From: Phycisphaerae bacterium
GTDB taxonomy: Bacteria > Planctomycetota > Phycisphaerae > UBA1845 > JAFGLZ01
DNA length: 64,000 nucleotides
Assembly: GCA_016927755.1 (NCBI GenBank)
Contig: JAFGLZ010000125.1
Span: 1-64,000 of the forward strand
Direction: 5' to 3'
Shown: one piece after another, positions 16,425 through 24,282 of the stretch
Numbering within the stretch: position 1 is the first letter of the stretch
Layout of the letters: each line of letters starts with the position of its first letter
Translations under genes and position numbers: made by a program
Notes under the pieces: model-generated
What the model was told of the DNA's origin: nothing
What the model saw: the letters and a program-made list of their open reading frames with translations, nothing else
Database searches by the model: none

Positions 16425-17897
16425 ATGGCGGAGACGACAACGGCCAATGTGGGAACGGTCATCCAGGTGATCGGCTCGACGCTCGACGCCGAGTTCGACC
16501 CGGCGCGCCTGCCCGCGCTCTACAACGCCCTCAAGGTCAACGTGACGCGCGTCGTCGGAGACCAGCAGCGGCAGGAGGTGCTCTGGTGCGAGGTCGCCCA
16601 ACACCTCGGCGACGGCAAGGTCCGCGCCGTCGCGCTCGACAATACCGACGGCGTCATTCGCGGCACCGAAATCGTGGACACCGGCGAGTCGGTCAGCGTG
16701 CCCGTCGGATACGAGACGCTGGGCCGCGTCTTCAACCTCGTCGGCGAAACGGTCGATATGCGCGGACCCATCGAGGTCAAGGAGCGACGACCCATCCACA
16801 CCCAGCCGCCCGAGTTCGCCGACCTTACGCCCAAGACCGAACAGTTGGTCACAGGCATCAAGGTCATCGACCTCCTGGCGCCGTTCGTCCGCGGCGGAAA
16901 GATCGGCCTGTTCGGCGGGGCCGGCCTCGGCAAGACCGTGCTCATCCAGGAGATGATCGCCCGAACCGCCCGCGAGCACAGCGGATACTCCGTCTTTGCC
17001 GGCGTCGGCGAGCGGACCCGCGAGGGCAACGACCTCTGGCTCGAAATGCAGGAGGCCGAGTTCAAGGACGACGAGGGAAAGACCCGAAAGGTCATCGAGC
17101 ACACCGCCATGGTCTTCGGTCAGATGAACGAGCCGCCCGGAGCCAGGCTCCGGGCCGCCCTGAGCGCCCTGACCATGGCCGAGTGGTTCCGGGACGAGAC
17201 CGGCGCCGACACGATGCTCTTCGTCGACAACATCTTCCGCTTCAGTCAGGCCGGCTCGGAGGTCTCGGCCCTCCTCGGTCGTATGCCCTCCGCCGTCGGC
17301 TATCAGCCCACGCTGGGCACCGAGATGGGCGAGCTCCAGGAGCGGATCACCTCGACGCGCGGCGGGGCCGTCACCAGCGTGCAGGCTATCTACGTCCCTG
17401 CCGACGACCTGACCGACCCGGCCCCCGCCACGACGTTCACCCACCTCGACGCCTTCATCGTTCTCGAGCGGAGCATTAGCGAGAAGGGCATCTACCCGGC
17501 CATCGACCCGCTGGCCAGCAGCAGCCGCATCATGGACGCCCAGTACCTCGGCCAGCGCCACTACAACGCGGCCCAGACCGTCCAGGTGATCCTCCAACGC
17601 TATCGAGATCTGCAGGACATCATCGCCATCCTCGGCGTGGACGAGTTGAGCGAGGAGGACAAGCTCGTCGTGGCCCGTGCCCGTAAGATCGAGCGGTTCC
17701 TCTCGCAGCCGTTCTACCTGGCCGAGGCCTTCACCGGCTTCCCGGGCAACTACACGCAGTTGGAGGACACGGTCCGAAGCTTCGAGGAGATCTGCGACGG
17801 CAAGTGGGACCACCTGCCCGAGACGGCCTTCATGTACGTCGGATCGATCGAGGAAGCCGCCGAGAAGGCCGAGCGGCTCAAGAAGAAGAGCGACTAG
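16425..17897 (+). CDS. atpD: F1Fo ATP synthase subunit beta
   Basis: A 490-residue catalytic subunit that makes ATP from ADP and phosphate. The P-loop is GGAGLGKT (164-171, Leu where Val is most common), followed by GVGERTREGNDLW, the Walker B region DTMLFVDNIFRF and the DELSEEDK motif of the C-terminal DELSEED region. AGGAG lies nine bases before the ATG. Length is slightly above the usual 460-480. Confidence 0.97.
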   Translation: MAETTTANVGTVIQVIGSTLDAEFDPARLPALYNALKVNVTRVVGDQQRQEVLWCEVAQHLGDGKVRAVALDNTDGVIRGTEIVDTGESVSVPVGYETLGRVFNLVGETVDMRGPIEVKERRPIHTQPPEFADLTPKTEQLVTGIKVIDLLAPFVRGGKIGLFGGAGLGKTVLIQEMIARTAREHSGYSVFAGVGERTREGNDLWLEMQEAEFKDDEGKTRKVIEHTAMVFGQMNEPPGARLRAALSALTMAEWFRDETGADTMLFVDNIFRFSQAGSEVSALLGRMPSAVGYQPTLGTEMGELQERITSTRGGAVTSVQAIYVPADDLTDPAPATTFTHLDAFIVLERSISEKGIYPAIDPLASSSRIMDAQYLGQRHYNAAQTVQVILQRYRDLQDIIAILGVDELSEEDKLVVARARKIERFLSQPFYLAEAFTGFPGNYTQLEDTVRSFEEICDGKWDHLPETAFMYVGSIEEAAEKAERLKKKSD

Positions 17898-17943
17898 GCC
17901 CACAAGACCGACGCGAGCGCGGAGCCAGACAAGGATTGTTCGC

Positions 17944-18357
17944 ATGGCTGATCAGGACAGGAAGAGTGGCGAGTTGCGTTGCATGGTCATCACCCCCGAC
18001 CGGCAAGTGCTCGACGTGTCGGCCCAGTCGGTCGTCTTGCCCGCCCACGACGGGCAGATCGGCGTCTTGAGGAACCGCGCGCCGCTCCTGTGTAAGCTCG
18101 GAATCGGCGTGCTCAAGCTGCAGACCGGCGGTAAGGAACGAAAGCTCTTCGTCGACGGCGGGTTCGCGCAGGTCCGCGAGAACGACGTCACCGTCCTGAC
18201 CACCGACGCCCTGGAGCCCAACCAGATCGACCGCGGTTCCGCCGAGGCCGCCCTCAGCTCAGCCAAGAACTTGCGCATCACCGACGACGACTCCCTCGCC
18301 GCCCGAACAGACGCCATCACCCGAGCCGCCACGCAGTTGTCGCTGGCCGGAGGGTAA
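17944..18357 (+). CDS. atpC: F1Fo ATP synthase subunit epsilon
   Basis: A 137-residue epsilon subunit. The N-terminal beta sandwich has MVITPDRQVLD, VVLPAHDGQIGVLRNRAPLL and FVDGGFAQVRENDVTVL, all family segments; a short helical C-terminal domain follows. It couples the central stalk to the c-ring and can inhibit hydrolysis. AAGGA is nine bases upstream of the ATG. It is the last gene of the operon; the next gene is convergent. Confidence 0.94.
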   Translation: MADQDRKSGELRCMVITPDRQVLDVSAQSVVLPAHDGQIGVLRNRAPLLCKLGIGVLKLQTGGKERKLFVDGGFAQVRENDVTVLTTDALEPNQIDRGSAEAALSSAKNLRITDDDSLAARTDAITRAATQLSLAGG

Positions 18358-18668
18358 TGGCGCCCGTCGCGCCGCCGTCGAGTCGTCTCACCACTCACCG
18401 ATGCCGGAACCGACGCCAGTGCCCTTCGTCATTCCGACGGTAGGCGTCCCGACTCCCAGAGTATCGACGACCGAAGGTTAGTCGCAAAGGCCGGCTCGCC
18501 CCGGGCAGGCGCCGCAAGTCGCGTTGGCTCCCAACGGGCTTGCCGATCGTCGTTGCATGAGAAAAAGAAAGGAGCCCGGCACGATGCCGGGCTCCCCGGA
18601 GGCGTTGGACGCTTATGGATCTATCTTGAACCGCTCCGCCCAGCGGGGGAGGTCTTCACGTCGGCCGG
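18358..18668. other. convergent intergenic region after atpC
   Basis: These 311 bases hold no convincing gene. The only clear element is the leftward terminator at 18561-18595, whose hairpin could also stop the rightward atp transcript although no U-tract follows on that strand. Confidence 0.6.
18561..18595 (-). terminator. rho-independent terminator of Tyr-rich protein 1
   Basis: An 11-bp perfect stem (GGAGCCCGGCA, loop CGA, 18571-18595) followed on the minus strand by TTTCTTTTTC. It is about 75 bases past the stop codon. Confidence 0.85.
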
Positions 18669-19088
18669 CTACCCGCCAAAGTCCGGGTAATCGTACGTGT
18701 CGACTTCGTAGCTTCGGACCGACCAGCTCGTGCTCTCGTAGGACGAGCCGCTGTAGTACGTCCTGCTGCTGTAGTAGGAGGTGCTCGGGACGCTCGTGTA
18801 GACGGTCGTGCTGGAGTAGCTCGGTGCGTAGCGGGTGTACGACACGCTGTAGCTCGAGGTGTCTACCGGGGCCACGTAGGTGCTTCGCTCGTACGAGACG
18901 GAGCGGTAGCTCGGGCTATAATCGGAGTACGAGACCGACACGTAACCCGGCACCGAGACGTACGTCGATCCGCCAGACCCGACGCTGACAGAAACGAACG
19001 TGTCGGCCTGAGCCGGATCCACCGCCAACCCCGCCACTAGTGCCACCGCCAGAAGTCCACCGAGCATCGTCGTCTTCGCCGTGTTCAT
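18669..19088 (-). CDS. secreted Tyr/Ser-rich low-complexity protein 1
   Basis: 139 residues. A signal peptide (residues 1-28, ending PAQA before DTF) precedes a low-complexity mature chain made almost wholly of Ser, Tyr, Val and Thr, with alternating FVSVSVG and YVSVSYS patterns that favour beta structure. Cys is absent. It shares a PSYRSxSxRS-like motif (PSYRSVSYERS) with the neighbouring protein at 19492-19977. GGAG is seven bases before the ATG. No enzymatic motif is visible; a structural or cell-surface role is inferred from composition only. Confidence 0.78.
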   Translation of the reverse strand: MNTAKTTMLGGLLAVALVAGLAVDPAQADTFVSVSVGSGGSTYVSVPGYVSVSYSDYSPSYRSVSYERSTYVAPVDTSSYSVSYTRYAPSYSSTTVYTSVPSTSYYSSRTYYSGSSYESTSWSVRSYEVDTYDYPDFGG

Positions 19089-19190
19089 CGCAAGTCTCCA
19101 TGCCTGACCGGAACGCGTGTTCCTGACCCTTGTTTCGTTTTCCCGCGGCTTCTCGCCGCTTCGAAATAATGGACAGCGACGACGGTCCGC

Positions 19191-19215
19191 TGGTTAGTGG
19201 AATCCGGAGAAAAAA
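19191..19215 (-). promoter_or_regulatory. conserved upstream element of Tyr-rich gene 1
   Basis: On the plus strand TGGTTAGTGG, nine bases, then six A. The same motif with identical spacing (TGGTTAGCGG, nine bases, eight A) precedes the paralogous gene at 20106-20132. It is 103 bases before the start codon here and about 129 there. Confidence 0.5.
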
Positions 19216-19374
19216 CCTCGCCAGGCGGTACTTCGAGTAAACCTATGGGGTTCAGGGAACAAGCAGATTCCATGGATCGATGCTCTCGTCGCTCCATGAC
19301 CGGGAGCCCCCTGTATCTGTAATTCGACGTGTCCGGTGAAATCAGAAAGGGACGCTTGTCACCGCGTGCGCGCA

Positions 19375-19406
19375 AAAAGAGGGAGCCCGGCACCGCACCG
19401 GGCTCC
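19375..19406 (-). terminator. rho-independent terminator of Tyr-rich protein 2
   Basis: Stem GGGAGCCCGG and CCGGGCTCCC with loop CACCGCA, followed on the minus strand by a CTCTTTTT tract. The sequence is nearly the same as the terminator at 18561-18595. Confidence 0.8.
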
Positions 19407-19491
19407 CCGCCGCGTAGACTCCACCGCCTACGTTATGTCTCTGTGACGCCTAGGGGACTAGACAGTCCCGCCCCGCGGCCATCCGTCCCTG

Positions 19492-19977
19492 TTAGCGATG
19501 ATGCGATCGCCCGTGGTGGCTGGATCCGTGTCCTCCGTGATGTGACCCATGCCGATAGGATCGTCCGCTGGAGTACCTCAGGCCGTGGCTCGATCCCCCG
19601 TAGGAGACGCGCCGGACGTGGCTGCTCCCGTAGTACTTTGGGGCATAGGATCTGTGGGAGTAGGATCGGTAGCTCGGCACGTACGTACGGCATCCGTATG
19701 AGCCGTAGTACGTCGGTCTGTACACCGGCGCGCAATAGCCCGAATACCCGTACGAAACATACGTCGGTGCCGGCACGTAGACGGGGGCCGGTGTGTAACA
19801 CGGGGCAGGCGTATAGCACGGGGCCGGAGTATAGCACGGGGCTGGCGTATAGCACCCGCCTCGGCTGAAGCCGAAGCTGAAAGAGAACCCGTCGGCCAGC
19901 GCCGGCTCGGCCGCCGCTGTCCCGAGCACGATCACTCCCAAGACCCCCCCGATCACCATGGTTCGTTTAGTGCCCAT
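19492..19977 (-). CDS. secreted Tyr/Cys/Pro-rich protein 2 with CYTPAP repeats
   Basis: 161 residues. Signal peptide (1-29, ending EPALA before DGF) and a mature chain beginning FSFSFGFSRGG. Four tandem CYTPAP repeats cover residues 42-65 (DNA 19783-19854, 18-base units), then Tyr-rich segments including VPSYRSYSHRS, shared with the neighbour, and a His/Ser/Gly-rich C-terminus. GGGAGG is six bases before the ATG. Planctomycetal cell walls are known to be proteinaceous and rich in Cys and Pro, so a wall or crosslinked surface protein is plausible but inferred. Confidence 0.78.
   Translation of the reverse strand: MGTKRTMVIGGVLGVIVLGTAAAEPALADGFSFSFGFSRGGCYTPAPCYTPAPCYTPAPCYTPAPVYVPAPTYVSYGYSGYCAPVYRPTYYGSYGCRTYVPSYRSYSHRSYAPKYYGSSHVRRVSYGGSSHGLRYSSGRSYRHGSHHGGHGSSHHGRSHHR
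19783..19854 (-). repeat. 18-bp tandem repeats encoding CYTPAP
   Basis: Four in-frame units with small synonymous differences, within the secreted protein at 19492-19977. Confidence 0.85.
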
Positions 19978-20105
19978 GATTGTCCTCCCAATCGCTTACG
20001 CTTCCGATTCGAGCAGCCCGCCGTCCAAACTGGGGGCAGGATGCTCCTGGCCTGACGGACCCGGCACCGATCGCCTCAGGTGGATAGACACCCCCCACCG
20101 GGGGT

Positions 20106-20132
20106 TGGTTAGCGGGGCAGGGCGAAAAAAAA
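20106..20132 (-). promoter_or_regulatory. conserved upstream element of Tyr-rich gene 2
   Basis: TGGTTAGCGG, nine bases, eight A on the plus strand; the matching element of gene 1 is at 19191-19215. An imperfect C-run/G-run hairpin lies immediately beside it at about 20090-20105. Confidence 0.5.
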
Positions 20133-20147
20133 CAGAAAACCTGCGAG

Positions 20148-20657
20148 TTAGGGATGTTGTCTCTTGGCTTCGCTTATTGTGACGAGTTTGTCGCGAATGG
20201 TCCTGAGGATTCGGATGAAGTCTCGCCGGTCCGACTCATCCAGGTCCGACAGAACACTCATCAACGTGGCCAGTTTGGTGGCCTGGTAGCTCTGGAGAGC
20301 GTGCCTGCCCAAGTCAGTGATCGACACGTCGATCTTTCGCTTGTCCTGGAGATTCAGGCTGCATGACACTAGGGGCTTGCCGCCCTTCTGCTCCAGGCTT
20401 CGGATGACCCGGGACATCTGGGCAGGGAGAACGTCGATGCTCCGCTGAAGCTCGCCGACGTTCATGGACTGGCTCTTCGTCAGCAGGTCGAGCGTCAAGA
20501 GCTCGGCTTCGCTGAGGTCGAACTCGTCCTTGTCGTTGGTTCCAGCCCTATCGATCCAGCTTAGCTTCCAAACGTCGAAAATCTCCTCGGCCATCCGCTG
20601 GATCTCTTCGGGAAGTGGTTGTGTCGGCACGATTTGTTGTTCCTGATCGAGTGGCAT
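20148..20657 (-). CDS. MarR-like winged-helix transcriptional regulator
   Basis: 169 residues. A central winged helix is recognisable: helix EAELLTLDLLTK, recognition region MNVGELQRSIDVLPAQMSRVIRSLEQKG, and the wing KPLVSCSLNLQDKRKIDVSITDLG, flanked by long dimerisation helices. The arrangement matches MarR-type dimers that bind palindromic operators and respond to small ligands or oxidation. A strong promoter (20671-20698) would start transcription only about seven bases before the ATG, and no ribosome binding site is present. The target is unknown; the adjacent divergent gene at 20808 is the natural candidate. Confidence 0.75.
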   Translation of the reverse strand: MPLDQEQQIVPTQPLPEEIQRMAEEIFDVWKLSWIDRAGTNDKDEFDLSEAELLTLDLLTKSQSMNVGELQRSIDVLPAQMSRVIRSLEQKGGKPLVSCSLNLQDKRKIDVSITDLGRHALQSYQATKLATLMSVLSDLDESDRRDFIRILRTIRDKLVTISEAKRQHP

Positions 20658-20670
20658 CGACGATGCATAG

Positions 20671-20698
20671 ATTCTAAGGTTCCCAGCGCCGGCGTCAA
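20671..20698 (-). promoter_or_regulatory. sigma70-like promoter of the MarR gene
   Basis: Minus strand TTGACG (20693-20698), spacer 16, TAGAAT (20671-20676). The predicted transcription start is close to 20664, giving a leader of about seven bases. Confidence 0.6.
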
Positions 20699-20737
20699 TG
20701 GGACGACGTCAGGCGCGCCATCGTTTCCGCGAGACAG

Positions 20738-20766
20738 TTGACGCTTGCCCGCCGATCAGATAGGGG
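20738..20766 (+). promoter_or_regulatory. candidate promoter of the 20808 lipoprotein-like gene
   Basis: TTGACG (20738-20743), spacer 17, TAGGGG (20761-20766). The -10 is weak. Confidence 0.35.
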
Positions 20767-20807
20767 AATCGGCGGCACGCGGCGGTTGCGGCAAACTGGA
20801 GGTACGG

Positions 20808-21503
20808 ATGCGCCGACTCGGTCAGCTTGGCATCGCGATCTGCTGTGCCTGGCTCTGCCTCTGCGGATCGGCATGTCGCGACCGCCCCGAGCCAGGAACG
20901 TCAGGTCGATCGGGGGACACCTCGTCGCGTTCCGATCGACAGCCTGCTTGGCAGCGTCCGGCCAAGCCGACCGCGCCCTCTCCGCCTGCTACGAGTGGCC
21001 CCGGCACTCAACCGACGGATCAAGCCTCGACGAGTCGGCCGCGTCCCAAACCGATGCCGGTGCTGAGTCGGGCGAAAGTGGGCCAATGGGCCCGATATCG
21101 CTCGGCAGGCGGCTTCGAGCAACGTCTGGAGGTCGTCGACGTCACGCGAGCAAAGGTCCATCTGAGGCTGCAGATGTGGCTGGACGGCCGCCCGGCCGGC
21201 CTGCCGACGATCCGCGAGGAGCCCATCGACGTCGACTGGGTCCTGCGCGCCGCCACGCGCGACAAGGCCACGGTGACCAGCCGTCCGACCACGCTTCGCG
21301 TCGCCGAGCGGGATTGGCCGACGAGGCTGACCATCGCTCGTTGGCGCCTCGAGGGCGTTGAGTATGAGAGGCGGACATGGATCTCCTCGGACGCGCCGAT
21401 CTATGGCCTCGTCCGCATGGACATGACCGCCGGGGACGCCCTGGAGGCGTCGATGGAACTGATCGACTTCGGCGACTCGACGTCTCCCGCGAAGAAGCCC
21501 TAG
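20808..21503 (+). CDS. hypothetical exported (possible lipo-) protein
   Basis: 231 residues. The N-terminus is a short basic start, a hydrophobic core LGIAICCAWLCLCGS and Cys in GSACRD, so export is likely; the lipobox is imperfect (Gly at -3). A Pro/Ser/Thr-rich linker (about 25-80) leads to a folded domain with alternating charged beta-like segments (VGQWARYRS, VHLRLQMWLDGR, RRTWISSDAPIYGLVRMD). It looks like a solute- or surface-facing beta domain, but I do not recognise a family. GGAGG is about six bases before the ATG. Confidence 0.68.
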   Translation: MRRLGQLGIAICCAWLCLCGSACRDRPEPGTSGRSGDTSSRSDRQPAWQRPAKPTAPSPPATSGPGTQPTDQASTSRPRPKPMPVLSRAKVGQWARYRSAGGFEQRLEVVDVTRAKVHLRLQMWLDGRPAGLPTIREEPIDVDWVLRAATRDKATVTSRPTTLRVAERDWPTRLTIARWRLEGVEYERRTWISSDAPIYGLVRMDMTAGDALEASMELIDFGDSTSPAKKP

Positions 21504-21523
21504 TTCGCCCAAGCCACGAGCCG

Positions 21524-22885
21524 CTACGCGTCCACCTTTGGCACTGCGGCCATCGCTTTGGCGATTGCCTCCTGGGGGAACTCGTAGTCCATCAACTGGC
21601 CCGACAGGTACAGGTCGTAGGACGCCAGGTCAAAGTGTCCGTGCCCGGAGAAGTTAAGCAGCAGAACCTCCTCGCTGTTCGTCTCCCGACAGCGAATGGC
21701 ATTGTCGATCAGGGCCTTGATCGCGTGTGACGTCTCCGGCGCTGGGATGATGCCCTCGGTCCTGGCGAACGTCAGCGCGGCCTCGAAAACCTCCGTCTGG
21801 TGATAGGCGGCCGTGTCGATCACTTTCTTGTCGATCAGCAGAGAGACCAGGGGCGCCATGCCGTGATACCGCAGTCCGCCCGCGTGTACGGGCGGCGGCA
21901 CGAAGCTGTGGCCCAACGTATGCATCTTCACCAGCGGCGTCTTCTGGGCAGTGTCGCCGAAGTCGTAGCGGTACTCGCCCCGAGTCATCGTCGGGCACGC
22001 TGTCGGCTCGACGCCCAGAAGCGAGATGTCTTTGCCGTCGAGCTTGTCCTTGACGAACGGCAGGGCCATGCCCGCAAAGTTGGATCCGCCCCCGCAGCAC
22101 CCGATGACCATGTTGGGCAGCCTTTCGCCGATCATGTCGAGCTGCTCCTTGGCCTCGAGCCCCTCGACGGTCTGATGCAGCAGCACGTGATTCAGCACGC
22201 TGCCCAGGGAGTAGTTCGTGTCCTCCCGTGTCGCGGCGTCCTCGACCGCCTCGCTGATCGCGATGCCGAGCGAGCCGCTCGTATCGGGGTCTCTGGCCAG
22301 GATCTGCCGGCCGGCCTCGGTGTCTGGCGACGGCGAGGGGACGACCTCCGCCCCCCACGTATGCATCAGGTGCTTGCGGTAAGGCTTCTGCTCGAAGCTG
22401 ACGCGGACCATGTAGACCTTGATCTCGAGTCCGAGCAGGCAGCCCGCGAACGCTAGAGCGCTGCCCCACTGACCGGCGCCCGTCTCCGTGGCGATCCGCT
22501 TGAAGCCTTCCTGCTTGTTGTACCATGCCTGCGCGATGGCCGTGTTCGGCTTGTGCGAGCCCGGCGGCGACACCGACTCGTTCTTGTAGTAGATCCTTGC
22601 CGGAGTCTTCAGGTGCTCTTCGAGGGACAGGGCCCGAACCAGCGGCGTCGGCCGCCACAGTCCGAGGATCTTGCGGATCTCTTCGGGGATCTCCACCCAC
22701 CTGTCCGCGCACATCTCTTGGGCGATCAGTGCCTTCGGGAAGATCGCTTCGAGGGCCTGCGGCGGCAGGGGCTGCAGATTCGCGGGGTTCAGGGGCGGCG
22801 GCGGCGGCCAAGGAAGATCGGCCACCACGTTGTACCACGCCTTGGGCATCCGGTCCTCCGGGAGATAGATTCGACGTTGGGTCAT
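21524..22885 (-). CDS. trpB: TrpB2-type tryptophan synthase beta-like PLP enzyme
   Basis: 453 residues, longer than the 390-400 of TrpB1 and matching TrpB2. The PLP lysine lies in SVSPPGSHKPNTA (Lys112), the phosphate-binding loop is GCCGGGSNFAG, and the N-terminal proline-rich segment is typical of TrpB2. It makes tryptophan from indole and serine; TrpB2 enzymes often act without TrpA. No other trp gene is nearby. The ATG at 22885 has GGAG ten bases upstream; a TTG at 22903 is less likely. Confidence 0.9.
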   Translation of the reverse strand: MTQRRIYLPEDRMPKAWYNVVADLPWPPPPPLNPANLQPLPPQALEAIFPKALIAQEMCADRWVEIPEEIRKILGLWRPTPLVRALSLEEHLKTPARIYYKNESVSPPGSHKPNTAIAQAWYNKQEGFKRIATETGAGQWGSALAFAGCLLGLEIKVYMVRVSFEQKPYRKHLMHTWGAEVVPSPSPDTEAGRQILARDPDTSGSLGIAISEAVEDAATREDTNYSLGSVLNHVLLHQTVEGLEAKEQLDMIGERLPNMVIGCCGGGSNFAGMALPFVKDKLDGKDISLLGVEPTACPTMTRGEYRYDFGDTAQKTPLVKMHTLGHSFVPPPVHAGGLRYHGMAPLVSLLIDKKVIDTAAYHQTEVFEAALTFARTEGIIPAPETSHAIKALIDNAIRCRETNSEEVLLLNFSGHGHFDLASYDLYLSGQLMDYEFPQEAIAKAMAAVPKVDA

Positions 22886-22962
22886 GAGTTTACACTCCGA
22901 CAAGGCACCAAGCTTACGAAACGGACGAGACCAATCGCTGTGTGCTGGCGATAAAGGATCGC

Positions 22963-22991
22963 ATTCTAGCGGACGGAGGCGTGCGTCTCAA
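22963..22991 (-). promoter_or_regulatory. sigma70-like promoter of the TrpB2 gene
   Basis: Minus strand TTGAGA (22986-22991), spacer 17, TAGAAT (22963-22968); leader of about 70 bases. Confidence 0.6.
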
Positions 22992-23127
22992 TCGAGGGGG
23001 CCATTTTCCGCGGGAGGGGATCTCTATCCGAACAAGGACCGAACATTTCGGGCGAGCGCTCGAATGCCCTCAAGATGAGGTCTCGGGACTTCGCTTCGAA
23101 GGAATGCGTCGGTGGGGGACGGAGGAC

Positions 23128-23298
23128 CTATGCCACCAGAGCCGGTTGCGGCAACGACTCGTGGCAGGGCAGGTCGTAGACGGTCCGCAGATGTTCCAGG
23201 TATTCGAGTAGCTCCCGCTCGCTGAACTCGGCCAGAAACTCCGCCCTGGCGGTGCGATTGATCCGCATGATGGCGTCGATGATCTGCCGCTTGGTCAT
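23128..23298 (-). CDS. small hypothetical protein (56 residues)
   Basis: A short leftward gene beginning MTKRQIIDAIMRINRTARAE and continuing FLAEFSERELLEYLEHLRTV to a Cys-containing tail. Codon use is GC-rich at third positions like the neighbours, and the sequence is amphipathic-helical. It gives the impression of the small conserved planctomycetal proteins that begin MTKxxIID, but no function is known to me. AGGGG lies just before the ATG. It sits between TrpB2 and the methyltransferase promoter. Confidence 0.6.
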   Translation of the reverse strand: MTKRQIIDAIMRINRTARAEFLAEFSERELLEYLEHLRTVYDLPCHESLPQPALVA

Positions 23299-23603
23299 GA
23301 CCCCTGATTCCCTGGCGAGTGGGCTGGAAAGACTGGGATACGGCGGTGGCTCAATCCGCCCCGAGTGATGTTATCGGCCATCGATTCACGCGAGCTTGAA
23401 CGATTACGTCGATACGACCTGATCTTCGCTCCGTTGCCGTCTCGCGCGGTAATCAAGCCGCTAGAGTCGCTCGATTTAGGGTGTCCGTCTCCGGAGCCTC
23501 CGGTCGTGCGTCTCACCGTTCATGTTGCACACCGGCGCGCCGGGTACTATAGTCGCGTGCGTATTGGGCGGTGCAATCAGGTCCGATAACCGGAACCCGG
23601 GCG
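23299..23603. other. intergenic region upstream of the methyltransferase
   Basis: 305 bases without a convincing gene. It contains the strong rightward promoter at 23525-23553 and the start side of the 56-residue leftward gene. Confidence 0.6.
23525..23553 (+). promoter_or_regulatory. sigma70-like promoter of methyltransferase / phosphatase genes
   Basis: TTGCAC (23525-23530), spacer 17 that contains the GGCGCGCC palindrome, TATAGT (23548-23553). Leader to the ATG at 23604 is about 45 bases. Confidence 0.65.
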
Positions 23604-24263
23604 ATGACGGTTCGTCACACGATGAAGGCTCAGGCGCGAGAGGAGTTCAACGCCTGGGCCGAGAGCTACGACCAACACTACCTCAACCACTTCCTGTTCC
23701 GACCGAGCTACCGCGTCTTCATGGAGGAGCTCTATCGTTGGCGAGGGTGTGACGGTCCGCTCTACGACATGCTCGACGTGGGATGCGGCAGCGGAACCCT
23801 GGTCTCGCTGATCGCGGCTACCGACCTGCCGTTGCGGCGTCTGGTCGCGCTGGACTACGCCGAGCAGATGTGCCGCGTCGCGAGGGAGAAGGCGCGTAAG
23901 CATGAGTGCGACCACATTCTGTACGTCAATGCCGACAGCGAGCACCTGCCGTTCCCGGACGAATCGTTCGATGTGATTACCTGCAGCAACTCTTTCCATC
24001 ACTATCCCCACCAGCAGGAGGTGATCGTTGAAATGCGGCGGATCCTGCGTCCCCAAGGCCGCCTCATGCTCATCGACGGATTTCGAGACAACGTCGTCGG
24101 TTGGTTCGTCTTCGACGTCTGTATCGGCGCCGTCGAGAAGCACGTGCACCATGTGCCCTGGTCGACCGTCAACCGGTTCTTTAGGGAGGCAGGCTTCCGC
24201 CAAGTGACCCACCGCAAGTTCAACTGGTGGTTTCCGGGCTTGCTGACCGTTGGCGTGGCCTGA
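23604..24263 (+). CDS. class I SAM-dependent methyltransferase (UbiE-like)
   Basis: 219 residues. N-terminal FNAWAESYDQHY is a common lead-in of UbiE-type enzymes; SAM site LDVGCGSGTLVSL, acidic ribose contact LVALDYAEQM, then NADSEHLPFPDESFDVITCSNSFHHY. The C-terminal part (EAGFRQVTHRKFNWWFPG) is like quinone or lipid methyltransferases. The ATG at 23604 is preferred; 23622 is possible. The phosphatase gene starts 19 bases after its stop, so the pair is likely an operon. Confidence 0.87.
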   Translation: MTVRHTMKAQAREEFNAWAESYDQHYLNHFLFRPSYRVFMEELYRWRGCDGPLYDMLDVGCGSGTLVSLIAATDLPLRRLVALDYAEQMCRVAREKARKHECDHILYVNADSEHLPFPDESFDVITCSNSFHHYPHQQEVIVEMRRILRPQGRLMLIDGFRDNVVGWFVFDVCIGAVEKHVHHVPWSTVNRFFREAGFRQVTHRKFNWWFPGLLTVGVA

Positions 24264-24282
24264 GTGGCGATCGGAGGCGACC

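Larger units (their letters stand above)
19089..19491. other. intergenic region between the two Tyr-rich genes
   Basis: This 403-base stretch contains the conserved upstream element (19191-19215) and leader of gene 1 and the terminator of gene 2 (19375-19406). A 102-residue leftward frame here overlaps both elements and has no family features, so no gene is called. Confidence 0.6.

Noticed and set aside
16410..17945. 511-residue leftward frame opposite atpD
   Set aside because: Antisense to a complete beta subunit with no motif.
19085..19393. 102-residue leftward frame between the Tyr-rich genes
   Set aside because: It would overlap the terminator of one gene and the upstream element of the other and has no recognisable sequence.
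22942..23211. Rightward 64-89 residue frames between TrpB2 and the small gene
   Set aside because: They overlap the TrpB2 promoter and the 56-residue gene and lack start signals.
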